The notes below the pieces were generated by a model. It had not been told where the DNA came from, did not search any database, and saw only the letters and a program-made list of their open reading frames with translations. A stretch of 38,032 nucleotides of DNA from contig JANQLR010000059.1 of NCBI GenBank assembly GCA_028280525.1, positions 1 to 38,032 on the forward strand, written 5' to 3'. Positions 36,823 to 38,032 of the stretch are shown here, piece after piece. Source of the stretch: Longimicrobiales bacterium (GTDB lineage Bacteria > Gemmatimonadota > Gemmatimonadetes > Longimicrobiales > Gaopeijiaceae). Every line of letters starts with the position of its first letter. Position 1 is the first letter of the stretch. A program made the position numbers and the translations under genes.

Positions 36823-38032
36823 CTAGTGACCGGACTCGACCTCGTGGAAGGTGACCTTCTGCAGGTAGTGGACACCCGGCTGGGTGTTGATGAGCTCGTC
36901 GAGCACGCGGTACGTCCGCTCGTTCTCGACCATCTTCGAGACCTCGGACTCCGGGTCGCGCAGGTTGCCGAAGACGATCGCGCTCGCCGGGCAGCTCTGC
37001 TGACAGGCGGTGAGGATCTCGCCGTCGTAGGTCGAGCGACCCTCCAGCACGGCGCGGTGCTCGCCCTCGCGGATCCGCTGGACGCACATGGAGCACTTCT
37101 CCATGACCCCGGTCACGCGGACCGTGACGTCCGGGTTGTACTGCCAGTTCAGCGGCTCCGGCACGTCCGAGTAGGTGTACCAGTTGTACACGCGGACCTT
37201 GTACGGGCAGTTGTTCGCGCAGTAGCGGGTCCCGACGCAGCGGTTGTAGACCTGACCGTTCAGGCCGTCCGGCGTGTGGTACGCCGCGAAGACCGGGCAG
37301 ACCGGCTCGCACGGCGCGTTGTTGCAGTGCTGGCACATCATCGGCAGGTGCCGGATGTCCAGGTGCCCCGCGTGCGACGCGTCGACGTGCTCGTAGTACC
37401 GCTCGAGGCGGATCCAGGCGAGGTCGCGGCCCATGCGGACCTGATCCTCACCCACGAAGGCCACGTTGTTCTCCGACTGACAGGCGACGATGCACGCCGA
37501 GCAGCCGGTGCACTTGTCGAGGTCGATCGCGACACCCCAGCGCGGGGTCTCCGGATCGGCGTAGTTGCCCCGCTGTCCCCCCGGGGTCGGGTAGTCGGTC
37601 GCCTTGCCGTCGGTCGCGACCGGGACGAAGCCACCGGCGACGTCGAGCTCGTAGCGGCCGTGCTCTTCCTCGCCGTACCCGCCCTCGGAGTGATCCTCGT
37701 CTCCGTAGCCGGCCTCGGCGTCGGCGGAGTGGTCGTCCTCCCCGTGGCCGAGCGCGCCGATGTACATCGCCGGAGCGACGTTGCGGTCGGACTGGCTGTC
37801 CGAGCCCTCGATGGTGGCGAGGCGGTAGCGCTCACCGGTCGGCTCCACCGAAACGCGCGTGACGAGCTGGACGAAGCCTCCCGACGGCTGCTCGGCGACG
37901 GCCGGCAGCAGCGAGATGGCGTTCACGCCCTTGCCCGTGGCGTAGCGGCCCGAGTCGGTGCGGCCGTGCCCCATCTGCAGGGCGATCGCGCCCTCGCGGA
38001 TCCCCGGGTAGGTGAAGACGGGGGCCTCCACG
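36823..38032 (-). CDS. actB: Alternative Complex III iron-sulfur/molybdopterin-type subunit ActB, 5' end truncated by window edge
   Basis: Four-cluster ferredoxin pattern CTGCSACIVACQSENN, CQHCNNAPCEPVCPVFAAYHTPDGLNGQVYNRCVGTRYCANNCPYKVRVYNW, CSMCVQRI, CQQSCPASAIVFGNL; reading frame open to 38032. Confidence 0.92.
   Translation of the reverse strand, partial: VEAPVFTYPGIREGAIALQMGHGRTDSGRYATGKGVNAISLLPAVAEQPSGGFVQLVTRVSVEPTGERYRLATIEGSDSQSDRNVAPAMYIGALGHGEDDHSADAEAGYGDEDHSEGGYGEEEHGRYELDVAGGFVPVATDGKATDYPTPGGQRGNYADPETPRWGVAIDLDKCTGCSACIVACQSENNVAFVGEDQVRMGRDLAWIRLERYYEHVDASHAGHLDIRHLPMMCQHCNNAPCEPVCPVFAAYHTPDGLNGQVYNRCVGTRYCANNCPYKVRVYNWYTYSDVPEPLNWQYNPDVTVRVTGVMEKCSMCVQRIREGEHRAVLEGRSTYDGEILTACQQSCPASAIVFGNLRDPESEVSKMVENERTYRVLDELINTQPGVHYLQKVTFHEVESGH

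Noticed and set aside
1-38032. CRISPR array, tRNA/rRNA, transposase/integrase, phage or toxin-antitoxin modules
   Set aside because: Looked for repeats with regular spacers, RNA gene signatures and mobile-element proteins by eye; none recognised. A tool-based scan (CRT, tRNAscan-SE, ISfinder) would be needed to exclude weak cases.

Overview
High-GC bacterial chromosomal segment with compact, mostly core-metabolic gene content. It looks Gemmatimonadota-like: short Bacteroidetes-style SigA, Alternative Complex III, DUF5686-like outer-membrane proteins; the taxonomy is inference. Order along the window: chrA fragment (-), pckA (-), maeB (-), BamA/TamA-like OMP (+), rpoD/sigA-like sigma factor (+), DUF5686-like OMP (+), short ssb (-), polA (-), csp (-) with a clear terminator, lytic transglycosylase slt (-), orphan exbB/tolQ (-), a peptide ABC importer (-; fused ATPase, DppC, DppB, SBP lipoprotein), LipM-type octanoyltransferase (-), gcvP (-), gcvH (-), acyl-CoA dehydrogenase (+), tatA (+), trmJ-like methyltransferase (+), GAF-GAF-GGDEF diguanylate cyclase (+), inositol-monophosphatase/HisN-like phosphatase (+), META-domain lipoprotein (-), and an ACIII respiratory cluster actF-E-D-C-B (-) running off the right edge. 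I found no CRISPR array, tRNA/rRNA, prophage, transposon or recognisable defence island. Many long ORFs in the track are antisense shadow ORFs of high-GC genes and were rejected. I see no convincing wholly new system. The best leads are: a repeat-flanked hairpin in the exbB 5'UTR; a G-quadruplex plus long hairpin between gcvH and gcvP; the gcvH-gcvP-lipM-peptide-transporter gene string; a tandem acidic/His repeat inside ActB; a PolA with an apparently dead proofreading site next to a tail-less SSB; and a 14-bp palindrome in the gcvH/acd divergent promoter region.
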